This document shows, one piece after another, positions 50,700-59,354 of a DNA stretch of 64,000 nucleotides (position 1 is the stretch's first letter; each line of letters begins with the position of its first letter). The notes below the pieces were generated by a model, which saw only the letters and a list, made by a program, of their open reading frames with translations, was not told where the DNA came from and searched no databases. Source of the stretch: B3-G11 sp036985855 (GTDB lineage: Bacteria > Actinomycetota > Acidimicrobiia > Spongiisociales > UBA5794); NCBI GenBank assembly GCA_036985855.1, contig BTQL01000002.1:1-64000 (forward strand), written 5' to 3'. Position numbers and translations under genes: made by a program.

Positions 50700-51598
50700 A
50701 GCTCGGCAGCGAGCACAACGCGAATCGTCTCGATCACCGAGTTCGGGGCTTCATGCACGTCGTACCACGTAAACCGGAGAATCCGCCATCCGTGCTCGAC
50801 GGCGCGCCGGTCACGTTCCCGATCTGTCTGAAACGCCAGCTTCTGTGAGTGCCATCGGCGAGAGTCCCACTCGATCGCGATCTGTTGGGCTGGGAAGGCG
50901 ATGTCGAACCGTTGACCCTGAGCCCACGGAATCGGAAACTCGCTTTGGTAGCCGACGAAGCCTCCATCGGTTAGCAAGGCGTTCCCCGCTCGCTCGAGCT
51001 TCGTTCGGTTCTCGTCACCAGCGGATCGGTCCTCAAGAACTCTCCGCATGGATCCGATGCCTGGCTTACCCCTGCGAGCGACGGATTCGAGCAAGGATCG
51101 TAGATCTGCGATCTTGCATCGGCCATCCGCGAGAAGATCATCGACCACGAATTCAAGATGTCTCGGTGACAAGGACGCAGCCAGGTCCAGGATTGTCCGT
51201 TCCAACGTGGTTGTTCGAAGCCCGCGAATCGTCAACAGATGGTCGTCGTTGAGGTCGTCGCTTCGGAACACTCGTACTCCGGGAAATTCGTGCGTCGTCT
51301 TCGATGGAACCGTAACCGAGACGATTGTGCGAGGTACGCCCCGCAGTTCGTGGAATACCGCTGCTGAATAGTGCGAGACGGTCGCATTCGGTAGTACGGA
51401 TGCTGCAGCTCTCAGCAAGCTCAGACGGCCCGGCAGTTCGATCAATCGATACCCGCCCTTCGTCGCAGGTTTCCATTCACCCGTCGAGACACGCCAGTCG
51501 ATCTGGTCTTTCGTGAAGCCAGCCTCGGTGGCTTGGTCCCGACGAATGACTCCTCCTTGCTGACTTGCTATGCGGATGATGACGGCTTGAGCGTGCAT
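50690..51598 (-). CDS. AbiEi-like N-terminus plus DUF559/Vsr-like endonuclease domain
   Basis: 302 residues. The N-terminal winged helix (GGVIRRDQATEAGFTKDQIDWRV) matches AbiEi-type antitoxin-like domains; the middle has LRTTTLERTILDLA. The C-terminal 100 residues have the DUF559 restriction-like core: FDIAFPAQQIAIEWDSRRWH, then DRERDRRAVEHGWRILRFTW. Such two-part proteins are scattered in actinobacteria, with unknown role. It is alone, with no toxin partner, and is flanked by inverted copies of the dispersed repeat. Confidence 0.75.
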   Translation of the reverse strand: MHAQAVIIRIASQQGGVIRRDQATEAGFTKDQIDWRVSTGEWKPATKGGYRLIELPGRLSLLRAAASVLPNATVSHYSAAVFHELRGVPRTIVSVTVPSKTTHEFPGVRVFRSDDLNDDHLLTIRGLRTTTLERTILDLAASLSPRHLEFVVDDLLADGRCKIADLRSLLESVARRGKPGIGSMRRVLEDRSAGDENRTKLERAGNALLTDGGFVGYQSEFPIPWAQGQRFDIAFPAQQIAIEWDSRRWHSQKLAFQTDRERDRRAVEHGWRILRFTWYDVHEAPNSVIETIRVVLAAELAV

Positions 51599-51640
51599 TG
51601 AACCAATCTGTCATGCGGCAGTGACACATTCAGCCAACGC

Positions 51641-51687
51641 CGTTCTCTGGGCTCACGACCGGACTCACTACGGTCTGGAACCCAGGG
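51641..51687 (-). repeat. 47 bp dispersed hairpin repeat, copy D (inverted)
   Basis: This minus-strand copy differs from copy C at four positions or so and closes the inverted pair around the DUF559-type gene. Confidence 0.8.
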
Positions 51688-51709
51688 TTCGCGGAAAACG
51701 GGGAGGGCT

Positions 51710-51721
51710 TAGGCTTGGGGC
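51710..51721 (+). promoter_or_regulatory. Leaderless-type -10 box of the tilS operon
   Basis: TAGGCT at 51710-51715, six bases before ATG 51722. Confidence 0.4.
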
Positions 51722-52765
51722 ATGAGCGGAGCGAGCAAGGTTGATTGGCAGCTGGCAAGCCAGGTGGCGCGGCGATTCTCTGGCGAGTACCCACTCGCGG
51801 GGACCTATCACGAACGGAAGTTCGAACTCCAGGCGCCGGATCTTGTTTCGAGAGCCTCTGAGATGGTGGCAGCCGAGACGGGCCTCGAGCTGACCGGTTC
51901 GCCGGTTGTCGGGGTGATCTCACGTGATGGCTGGATCGACACGAACGTCAAGTCGTTCGGCACAATGCTCGAGCCTCTCGAAGAGAAGCTCGCAGACAGC
52001 GCCGGCATTGGATCGTCGATCGCGGCGAAGGTGATGGGTGCCGAACTCGGAGCGGTGCTCGGGTTCATGTCCAAGAGGGTGCTCGGTCAATACGAGCTCG
52101 TGCTTCCAACAGGTGATGACGACAAGGGAGACACCGTGCTTTTCGTTGGTGCGAACATCATGTCGATGGAGCGCCAGTTCGAGTTCCGACCATCGTCCTT
52201 CCGGTTCTGGGTCGCGCTTCACGAGTGTGCTCACCGCGCTCAGTTCACCGGAGTTCCATGGATGCGTGGGTACTTCCTTTCCCTTGTCGAACAACTTGTC
52301 GAGAAGTCCAAACCCGAAAGAGGGAGGCTCCTGCGTGTTGCTTCTGAGCTTCGCACCGCTGCCGAAACGGGCACTGACGCCCTTGGTGATGCCGGGCTCA
52401 TCGGGTTGTTCGCTTCGCCGGAGCAACGAGACGTGCTCGACCAGGTGCAGGCGCTCATGTCGCTACTCGAAGGCCACGGGCACGTTGTGATGGACCGCAT
52501 CGGCGAACGAGAGATCACGGATGTGACGCGCATGTCCAACGTGCTGAAGGCTCGGCGGAAGGATCCGAAAACTGCTGCGTTCATGAAGCTCCTAGGCATA
52601 GAGATGAAGATGAAGCAGTACGAGAACGGTGCCGCTTTCATCCGACAGGTCGAAGGGGAGACTTCGTGGGAAGCGTTGTCGATGGCATGGGAATCTCCAG
52701 AGTCTCTGCCCACGCTCGCCGAGATCGACGACGCTTCACTGTGGCTCGACCGGATGGCAGGGTGA
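51722..52765 (+). CDS. Zincin_2-type zinc metalloprotease family protein
   Basis: 347 residues. The zinc motif is HECAHRAQF (HExxH). This is the actinobacterial family often annotated as coenzyme F420 biosynthesis-associated, which sits directly upstream of tilS; the same order is seen here. No signal or TM, so it is cytosolic. Real function unknown. It overlaps tilS by four bases (GTGA). Confidence 0.9.
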   Translation: MSGASKVDWQLASQVARRFSGEYPLAGTYHERKFELQAPDLVSRASEMVAAETGLELTGSPVVGVISRDGWIDTNVKSFGTMLEPLEEKLADSAGIGSSIAAKVMGAELGAVLGFMSKRVLGQYELVLPTGDDDKGDTVLFVGANIMSMERQFEFRPSSFRFWVALHECAHRAQFTGVPWMRGYFLSLVEQLVEKSKPERGRLLRVASELRTAAETGTDALGDAGLIGLFASPEQRDVLDQVQALMSLLEGHGHVVMDRIGEREITDVTRMSNVLKARRKDPKTAAFMKLLGIEMKMKQYENGAAFIRQVEGETSWEALSMAWESPESLPTLAEIDDASLWLDRMAG

Positions 52766-54069
52766 CAGGCGAAGTCGTTGATGCAGTCCGCAATGCAGTC
52801 GGCGACAACGACTGCCTTGTTGCATTGGGCGGCGGCGCAGACTCCGCCGTATTGCTCTGGGCAGCTACCGAGGCCCTAGGAACCGATCGTGTGCAGGCGG
52901 TATTCGTGTATCACGGACTCGAAGGGTCCAAGATGCTCGAGGAAGCGGCAACGGCTGTCGCAGCGACCAAGGGTGTCAAACTCCAGGTGATTGAGCGGAT
53001 CATTTCGGAAGGCGGAAACCTTGAGGCACGGGCGCGAGCCGCCCGGTACGAATCCATCGAGTCGCTCTTGAGAAAGGGCACGGTCGCCCTGACGGGTCAC
53101 ACGGCTGACGATCAGGCCGAGACGGTCCTCATGAGATTGCTGCGGGGGTCGGGCACCGGCGCCATCTCCGGCATCCCCTTTCGCCGCGGCGTCTGGCTGA
53201 GACCGCTATTGGGTGTCTCACGGGCTTCGCTGCGCCGTACGGCGGAGGATCTGGGGCTGCCGTTTGCAGACGATCCCGCGAATGAGGACCGCCGATTCGT
53301 ACGGGCGAGGATCAGGCACGTGGTCATGCCTGTGATCGAAGCGGAGTGCGGCCCAGACGTGAAATCGGCAATTCGTAGGTCGGCGTCTCTGCTGGCTGCA
53401 GACGACGCGTTACTGGAATCAGCTGCGAACCGAATCCCGATCGTGTCCATCCAGGGTGGTTTCTCCATCCCAACCGGGCCGCTTGTTGCGGCACCGGAAC
53501 CTGTCGCCTCCCGTGCCGTCAGACGCCTGCTCCGGAACTTGCTCGACGACACTCCCGGTACGAGGCGAGATGTTGATGCTGTACTGGCAGTTGCGCGCGG
53601 AGCAGCTGCGGTCACCATCACAGGTGGGCTGCAGGTGACTCCGGAGCCCCCGTTCGTGACGGTCTGTGAAATCGACGTTCCGGAACCTCCAGACGGATTC
53701 GACATCAGGGTCGGCAGAACCTTCACATGGCACGGATCGGAGTACTCGGTGTCGAAAGTGGCCGCCGCGCCGGCTTTCATCGCCGGAGGCAGATTCACGG
53801 TCCTCGCGGCGGACGCTGTCGAGAATCGCATGTCCGTTCGTGGACTCCGCCGGGGCGATCGCATCGACATCGAAAACGGTTCGACTCCTGTCAAGGAGAT
53901 CCTCAGAGCAGCAGGTGTCCCGCGGCGAGTGCGTCCGTATTCGTTCATCGTTATGGTTGACGCCAGGATTGCTGCGCTTGGTGGCACACGGACTGCGCCG
54001 TGGGCTAGAGCGAAACGCGGTGAGACCGCGATAATCATTGAACGGGATGTGGGACGTGGACATCGGTGA
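52762..54069 (+). CDS. tilS: tRNA(Ile)-lysidine synthetase
   Basis: 435 residues from GTG 52762. It converts C34 of the AUA-reading tRNA-Ile to lysidine. The PP-loop is LGGGADSAVLLW, a variant of SGGxDS in which the first Ser is replaced by Gly. TGHTADDQAETVLMRLLRG and PLLGVSRASLR are intact. The C-terminal part has MSVRGLRRGDRIDI. The Ser change may matter for adenylation and is worth noting. It is coupled to hpt. Confidence 0.93.
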   Translation: MTGEVVDAVRNAVGDNDCLVALGGGADSAVLLWAATEALGTDRVQAVFVYHGLEGSKMLEEAATAVAATKGVKLQVIERIISEGGNLEARARAARYESIESLLRKGTVALTGHTADDQAETVLMRLLRGSGTGAISGIPFRRGVWLRPLLGVSRASLRRTAEDLGLPFADDPANEDRRFVRARIRHVVMPVIEAECGPDVKSAIRRSASLLAADDALLESAANRIPIVSIQGGFSIPTGPLVAAPEPVASRAVRRLLRNLLDDTPGTRRDVDAVLAVARGAAAVTITGGLQVTPEPPFVTVCEIDVPEPPDGFDIRVGRTFTWHGSEYSVSKVAAAPAFIAGGRFTVLAADAVENRMSVRGLRRGDRIDIENGSTPVKEILRAAGVPRRVRPYSFIVMVDARIAALGGTRTAPWARAKRGETAIIIERDVGRGHR

Positions 54070-54580
54070 AGTGCTGATCTCAGCCGAAGAGATCGACGCG
54101 AAGCTCGCAGAGATGGGCGCGGCCATCACGCGGGACTATCACGGCAAAGACCTGCTGCTGATCGGTATTCTCAAAGGCGCCTTCGTGGTGATGGCCGATC
54201 TGGCGAGGCACATCGATCTGCCAGTGGAGTTCGACTTTATGGCTGTTTCCTCGTACGGTTCGGCAACCAAGAGTTCGGGAGTGGTTCGGATCCTGAAGGA
54301 TCTGGACCAGGAGATCGGGGGGAGGCATGTCCTCATCGTTGAGGACATCGTCGATACGGGACTCACACTTCAGTATCTGCTCAAGAATCTCCAGGTGAGG
54401 AAACCGGCAAGTCTCGGCCTTGCGGCGTTGCTGATCAAGGACGGTATCGAGCGTCCGCCTCTCGACGTGAAGTACGAAGGCTTCCATATCCCGCCGAAAT
54501 TCGTGGTCGGTTATGGACTCGACTTTGAAGGGAAGTATCGGAACCTTCCCTACGTTGCAGTCGTTGACGATTCAGTCTGA
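54047..54580 (+). CDS. hpt: Hypoxanthine(-guanine) phosphoribosyltransferase
   Basis: 177 residues. It salvages hypoxanthine and guanine with PRPP. The PRPP loop is VLIVEDIVDTGLTL; LLIGILKGAFVVMADL and FMAVSSYGS are also typical. ATG 54047 (MWDVDIGEVL) fits family N-termini better than the TTG at 54038. It overlaps tilS by 23 bases. Confidence 0.94.
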   Translation: MWDVDIGEVLISAEEIDAKLAEMGAAITRDYHGKDLLLIGILKGAFVVMADLARHIDLPVEFDFMAVSSYGSATKSSGVVRILKDLDQEIGGRHVLIVEDIVDTGLTLQYLLKNLQVRKPASLGLAALLIKDGIERPPLDVKYEGFHIPPKFVVGYGLDFEGKYRNLPYVAVVDDSV

Positions 54581-54682
54581 TGGAATAGCGCCGATAACTT
54601 TGTCAGGGGTTCGGCGTACCATGTGACCAAGGACTCCGATCATTGTCGAGCGAGACCAGCCCAAGAACCGAAGAGGAGCACC

Positions 54683-56590
54683 GTGAACCGCACCGCGAGA
54701 ACCATTCTCGTGTACCTCGCTGTCATCTTCCTCGTGGTGATGGCGTTTCAAGTGGTGTTCAACCAGGCCACGCAACCTTCCGAACTCACGCTCAACGAGT
54801 TCAGCGCGACCTTGGAAGCTGGAGACGTCACAGGCGAAATCGTGATGAAGGACAAGTCGAACGAGCTTTCGGGAACTTCAGAAATCGAGGGTTCATCCAC
54901 TGAGTTCATCGTCCGGTATCCCGCTGAGTATTCCGCGACCCTGACTGAGCAGCTCCAGGCTTCTGGTGTCAACTTTCGAGTAGACGCTGAGAACCCGACG
55001 ATCTTCGACTATCTACTCACGTTCATCCCATACCTGCTGATCTTCGGGCTTTTCTTCTTCGTCATCATGCAGATGCAAGGCGGTGGAAACCGGGTCATGC
55101 AATTCGGTAAATCGAAAGCAAAGCTGGTGAACAAGGACACCCCGACGGTGCAGTTCTCTGATGTTGCCGGCGCCGATGAAGCAGTTGAAGAACTCGAAGA
55201 GATCAAAGAGTTCCTGGCGCACCCCCAGAAATTTCGTGCCATGGGTGCCAAGATCCCGAAGGGTGTTCTGCTCTACGGTCCTCCCGGCACCGGCAAGACT
55301 CTGCTCGCTCGTGCTGTCGCTGGTGAGGCAGATGTCCCGTTCTTCTCCATCTCTGGGTCGGACTTCGTCGAGATGTTCGTGGGGGTAGGGGCATCCCGTG
55401 TCAGGGACCTGTTCGACCAGGCGAAACAGAATGCACCCGCGATCGTGTTCATCGACGAGATCGACGCCGTCGGCCGGCACAGGGGTGCGGGACTCGGTGG
55501 GGGCCACGACGAGCGTGAACAGACGCTCAACCAGCTTCTCGTTGAGCTCGATGGTTTCGACCCGAACACCGGAGTCATCGTCATAGCTTCGACGAACCGC
55601 CCAGATATTCTCGATCCCGCACTTCTCCGCCCTGGACGCTTTGACAGGCAGGTTGTTGTTGATCGTCCTGATCTCAAGGGCAGGCAGAAGATCCTCGACG
55701 TTCACGCAAAGGGCAAACCCCTCGCAGACGAGATCGATCTCGGCATCCTTGCTCGTCAAACGCCGGGATTCACGGGCGCTGATCTGGCGAACCTCATCAA
55801 TGAAGCTGCGCTGCTTTCGGCGAGAAACAATGATGACGAGATATCGATGGCGAACCTCGAGGAGGCGATCGAGAGGGTGATTGCGGGCCCGGAACGCAAG
55901 AGCCGTGTCATGTCTGACAACGAGAAGAAGATCACCGCCTACCACGAGGGAGGCCACGCCCTCGTCGGATACGCACTTCCGAACGCTGATCCGATCCACA
56001 AGGTCACGATCATCCCTCGCGGCCGCGCAGGCGGATACACGCTTGCACTTCCGCTTGAGGACAAGTACTACGTGCGCCGGTCAGAGATGATCGATCAGCT
56101 CGCGATGCTGCTCGGCGGTCGTACTGCCGAGGAACTCATCTTCGTCGATCCGACCACGGGCGCTGCGAACGACATCGAGAAAGCAACAGGGATCGCCCGA
56201 AAGATGGTGATGGAGTACGGCATGAGCGACAAGCTCGGTCCTCTCCAGTACGGCAAGCCCGAGGGCGAGGTATTTCTCGGCCGCGACTATTCGAGCCGCC
56301 AAGATCTCTCCAATGAGGTCGCCGCTGCGGTCGATGATGAGATCAGATTCTTGATTCATCAGGCCCACGATGAGGCACGGATGATTCTGACCACGCACAT
56401 AGAGGCTCTCCATCGCATCGCGGATGCACTCGTTGAGAGGGAATCGCTCGATGCGGATGAGGTCAAGGAGGTTCTGGGTGATGTGCCGAAGTGGCAGCAC
56501 ACGTCCAATGGCAGCATACGACTCAAGGCGCCTGAGAGTATCGGGTCCGTCCAGGGCAGTGTGGCCGCACGCACCGATGGCGGTCCCTGA
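54683..56590 (+). CDS. ftsH: ATP-dependent zinc metalloprotease FtsH
   Basis: 635 residues from GTG 54683, which has AGAGGAG six bases ahead; ATG 54623 has no site. TM1 is near residues 8-26 and TM2 near 107-130, with a periplasmic domain between. Walker A is GPPGTGKT (199-206), Walker B FIDEID, the SRH segment ends RPGRFDR, and the zinc site is HEGGH (421-425). It degrades membrane and short-lived proteins. It overlaps folP by 14 bases; folE is absent between them. Confidence 0.97.
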   Translation: MNRTARTILVYLAVIFLVVMAFQVVFNQATQPSELTLNEFSATLEAGDVTGEIVMKDKSNELSGTSEIEGSSTEFIVRYPAEYSATLTEQLQASGVNFRVDAENPTIFDYLLTFIPYLLIFGLFFFVIMQMQGGGNRVMQFGKSKAKLVNKDTPTVQFSDVAGADEAVEELEEIKEFLAHPQKFRAMGAKIPKGVLLYGPPGTGKTLLARAVAGEADVPFFSISGSDFVEMFVGVGASRVRDLFDQAKQNAPAIVFIDEIDAVGRHRGAGLGGGHDEREQTLNQLLVELDGFDPNTGVIVIASTNRPDILDPALLRPGRFDRQVVVDRPDLKGRQKILDVHAKGKPLADEIDLGILARQTPGFTGADLANLINEAALLSARNNDDEISMANLEEAIERVIAGPERKSRVMSDNEKKITAYHEGGHALVGYALPNADPIHKVTIIPRGRAGGYTLALPLEDKYYVRRSEMIDQLAMLLGGRTAEELIFVDPTTGAANDIEKATGIARKMVMEYGMSDKLGPLQYGKPEGEVFLGRDYSSRQDLSNEVAAAVDDEIRFLIHQAHDEARMILTTHIEALHRIADALVERESLDADEVKEVLGDVPKWQHTSNGSIRLKAPESIGSVQGSVAARTDGGP

Positions 56591-57473
56591 ACAAGTGCCG
56601 GGTTCGGGCACCTGGAAGCTTCGAGATTCTCAGATTTCACTCTTGCGTCCGGTGGTTATGGGAATTCTCAATGTCACCCCCGATTCGTTCTCCGACGGGG
56701 GCAGGTACCCAACACTTGATTCCGCGGTTGAATGTGGACGTCAGATGGCAGCCGACGGAGCGTCGATCGTCGACGTTGGTGGTGAATCGACGCGACCAGG
56801 CGCCGCGGCCGTTTCTGTCAACGAGGAGCTCGAAAGGGTTGCTCCCATCGTTGAACGACTCGCCACCGACGGCATCACCGTTTCGGTCGACACATCCAAA
56901 CCCGAGGTTGCGCGAGCGGTCGTTTGTAGCGGGGCGGCGATCATCAACGACGTGACAGGTCTAGGCAACCCGGCGATGCGCTCAGTGTGCGCGGAGACCG
57001 GCGTGGGTGTCGTGATCATGCACATGCAGGGCATACCCCGAACGATGCAACACCAACCCCACTACGCCGACGTGGTTGCCGAGGTGTCGGCATACCTCAC
57101 CGAGCACGCCGAAGCCGCCGTGCGTTCTGGCATATCCCGCGGCTCGGTCATCATCGATCCGGGAATCGGGTTCGGCAAGGCCTTCGACCACAACCTCGAA
57201 CTGATGGCCAACCTGGACGCTTTCGTCGAGACCGGTTATCCGGTACTTCTCGGTACAAGCAGGAAGGCATTTCTTGGGAAGATTCTGGAACCTATTCGCG
57301 GGAGAACAGCGCCGGACGAAAGAGATGGAGCGACCGCGGCATCTATTGCGCTTGCCGTAGCGGCAGGAGTGAAGATCCTTCGTGTACACAATGTGCCCCT
57401 CGCGGTTGAGGTAGCACATACGGTCAAGGCTATGGTGCCGGGAGACGATGGCGAAGAAACAAACAGGGCTTGA
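56577..57473 (+). CDS. folP: Dihydropteroate synthase
   Basis: 298 residues. It joins pABA to the pterin in folate synthesis. The N-terminal PVVMGILNVTPDSFSDGG and VDVGGESTRPGA are the two family signatures; IIDPGIGFGKAFDHNL and LLGTSRKAFLG are also present. ATG 56577 lies inside the end of ftsH. It overlaps the next gene by 26 bases. Confidence 0.96.
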   Translation: MAVPEQVPGSGTWKLRDSQISLLRPVVMGILNVTPDSFSDGGRYPTLDSAVECGRQMAADGASIVDVGGESTRPGAAAVSVNEELERVAPIVERLATDGITVSVDTSKPEVARAVVCSGAAIINDVTGLGNPAMRSVCAETGVGVVIMHMQGIPRTMQHQPHYADVVAEVSAYLTEHAEAAVRSGISRGSVIIDPGIGFGKAFDHNLELMANLDAFVETGYPVLLGTSRKAFLGKILEPIRGRTAPDERDGATAASIALAVAAGVKILRVHNVPLAVEVAHTVKAMVPGDDGEETNRA

Positions 57474-57930
57474 ACCGAGAGGATTTCGCTGGGTGATCAA
57501 GGATCGCCTTGCCGTGTCTGAGCGAATTGGTGGCTACGGATTCCAACATCGCCGAGTTCGTCGCGAGGAAGAGATCATCTGGCTCAAGGACCATGGAGTC
57601 AACTCGATCATGAGTCTGCTCGGGTTGAATCAGAATTCCTTCGCCTATACCGGTGCCGGCCTCTCTTTCGCCTCCCATGAGGTACCGGAGGATTTCGAAC
57701 CTGAGGACGCAGAACCGGTATTCGAGGCAATTGCCAAAGCGCTCGCTCCTGAGGAAGCCGTTGTGCTGGTTCACCGCGATACGATCGATGACACCCTTGG
57801 CGGTCTTCTCGCCGGTTATCTCATCTACTGCGGGATGCTTGAGGACCCGATCATCGCAACCGACGTGATCCAGCGCATTCTGGGCCGCGCAATCGGTCCA
57901 GAGGGGCGACGACTCATACCGGATCGGTAG
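57448..57930 (+). CDS. Degenerate dual-specificity-phosphatase-like protein in the fol cluster
   Basis: 160 residues. EEEIIWLKDHGVNSIMSLL and EDAEPVFEAIAKAL match the frame of bacterial dual-specificity phosphatases. The active loop, normally HCxxGxxR, reads VHRDTIDDTLGGLLAGYL: the nucleophile cysteine is an Arg and the final Arg a Thr. It should be inactive as a phosphatase and may bind a phosphate ligand. It lies between folP and folK, where actinobacteria usually carry folB. GGGAG precedes ATG 57448. Confidence 0.65.
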   Translation: MAKKQTGLEPRGFRWVIKDRLAVSERIGGYGFQHRRVRREEEIIWLKDHGVNSIMSLLGLNQNSFAYTGAGLSFASHEVPEDFEPEDAEPVFEAIAKALAPEEAVVLVHRDTIDDTLGGLLAGYLIYCGMLEDPIIATDVIQRILGRAIGPEGRRLIPDR

Positions 57931-57932
57931 CT

Positions 57933-59279
57933 GTGCCGACCGTATACGTCGGTATCGGGTCCAACATCGGTAACCGATTCAGCTATCTCGATCGAGCGGT
58001 GCGTGCCATTGCTGGCCTCGGAACACTCACCGCGGCATCGCCGATCTACGAAACGGCGCCCATTGGAGGGCCTGATCAGGATCACTACCTCAACGCCGTC
58101 GCAGTGATCGATACCGGCATGGCAGCCACCGAGTTGCTGGATCGCCTCCTTGAGATCGAACGATCTGCCGGAAGGGTTCGCGACGTGCGGTGGGGTCCTC
58201 GAACTCTCGATCTCGACATCCTGATCTATGGCGACCAGACCATTGAAGCGCCAGGACTCAGCGTGCCACATCGCGAGATCCGGAATCGCAGATTTGTGCT
58301 CACACCGCTTGCGGATGTTGGTCCGGGACTCTCGGGTGCGGACGGACCCTACGCAGATTCGCTCGGCGATGTTGCAGATCAGCCGATCAGGAGACTCACC
58401 GGACCATACGACGTTGCCAACGACCGATGGATGGACAGCATCGAGGTCGCTACTGAGCTGACGAGAGACGGCGAGAAATTTCAGATAGAGACGTCCCAGG
58501 ACTGGGTGAATCCGACGGGAAACATGTTCGGTGCGTACCTGTCAGCGATCGCGCTGCGATCCGTTGGAGCCGTGGCCCTGGATCATCAGCCGTCATCGCT
58601 CACGTATCGATTCGCTCACGGGATCCCTCAGGGAGTCGAGCTCGATGTCGCTTCTGTGAAGGTCAGAGGCACGGCTCGATCTGCCGACTACGTCGTGTCG
58701 CTTTCGGTGGACGGCGAGATCATGGGTACAGCCTCGGTTGCGACGATCGCCGAACCTCCAACGGTTACGATCGCACCACCAGCACCACCCGTTGTTCCGC
58801 TTTCCGGCTGCACCCCTGTCGATGAGCTGTTCGCACCCATCGGCAGACTCCTGGGTGCCTCGGCACGCGGCTGGCGCCCGCTGGAACGGTGGGACATCCC
58901 CGATCTCGTCGACGGACAGAGTGATCTCTTCAGGGCCTGGAGTCCGAATCTGGCGGTCGGAACCGACGACCCGTTTCTTCGAGCCGCGGCGATACTCATG
59001 CCAATCGACGCCCTTGTTTGGCCAGCCGCTGCGAATCGTCTCGGATTGCTCGGCACAGAGGAAATCGTTGTGACCCCCACGCTCGACTTCTCAGGCCGAT
59101 TCGTAGATCTCACCGTCGACCCGGGTTGGCATCTTGGCGAAGTGAACGTGGACCACATGACCGACCGATCGATGTCCGGCACGATTCGGGTCTGGGCAGA
59201 CGATGGCACGTACCTATCGATTGGAACCTCGCACAACCTTGTCGTGAGCGGCGAAGAGCTCATCGACCGTAGACCGTAG
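57933..59279 (+). CDS. folK: FolK fused to a TesB-like double-hotdog thioesterase
   Basis: 448 residues with one uninterrupted frame. Residues 1-155 are HPPK: YVGIGSNIGNR, ETAPIGGPDQDHYLNAV and the signature WGPRTLDLDILIYG. Residues 166-448 are a full acyl-CoA thioesterase-like pair of hotdog folds: GNMFGAYLSAIALRSVGA, YRFAHGIPQGVELDVASVKV, then VTPTLDFSGRF and GTIRVWADDGTYLSIG. The inner linker is PIRRLTGPYDVANDR. HPPK alone would be about 160 residues. A GTG start is used. I know of no functional link between the two activities. Confidence 0.88.
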   Translation: MPTVYVGIGSNIGNRFSYLDRAVRAIAGLGTLTAASPIYETAPIGGPDQDHYLNAVAVIDTGMAATELLDRLLEIERSAGRVRDVRWGPRTLDLDILIYGDQTIEAPGLSVPHREIRNRRFVLTPLADVGPGLSGADGPYADSLGDVADQPIRRLTGPYDVANDRWMDSIEVATELTRDGEKFQIETSQDWVNPTGNMFGAYLSAIALRSVGAVALDHQPSSLTYRFAHGIPQGVELDVASVKVRGTARSADYVVSLSVDGEIMGTASVATIAEPPTVTIAPPAPPVVPLSGCTPVDELFAPIGRLLGASARGWRPLERWDIPDLVDGQSDLFRAWSPNLAVGTDDPFLRAAAILMPIDALVWPAAANRLGLLGTEEIVVTPTLDFSGRFVDLTVDPGWHLGEVNVDHMTDRSMSGTIRVWADDGTYLSIGTSHNLVVSGEELIDRRP

Positions 59280-59315
59280 ACATCCACCGTTTGCCGTCTC
59301 CCGTCTACGGTCTAC
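59269..59315. terminator. Inverted heptad repeat at the folK stop
   Basis: GTAGACCGTAGAC (59269-59281) and GTCTACGGTCTAC (59303-59315) are perfect complements around a 21-base loop. The stop codon TAG lies inside the left arm. The loop has further CCGTCT units. It may act as a terminator or as an mRNA 3' stabiliser. Confidence 0.5.
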
Positions 59316-59354
59316 CCTTGGTCCAGGACCGATACCCCAATGGATCGGAGCCGT

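Noticed and set aside
50690..51598. Type IV toxin-antitoxin pair
   Set aside because: Only the AbiEi-like half is present, fused to a DUF559 domain; no AbiEii-type nucleotidyltransferase toxin lies beside it.
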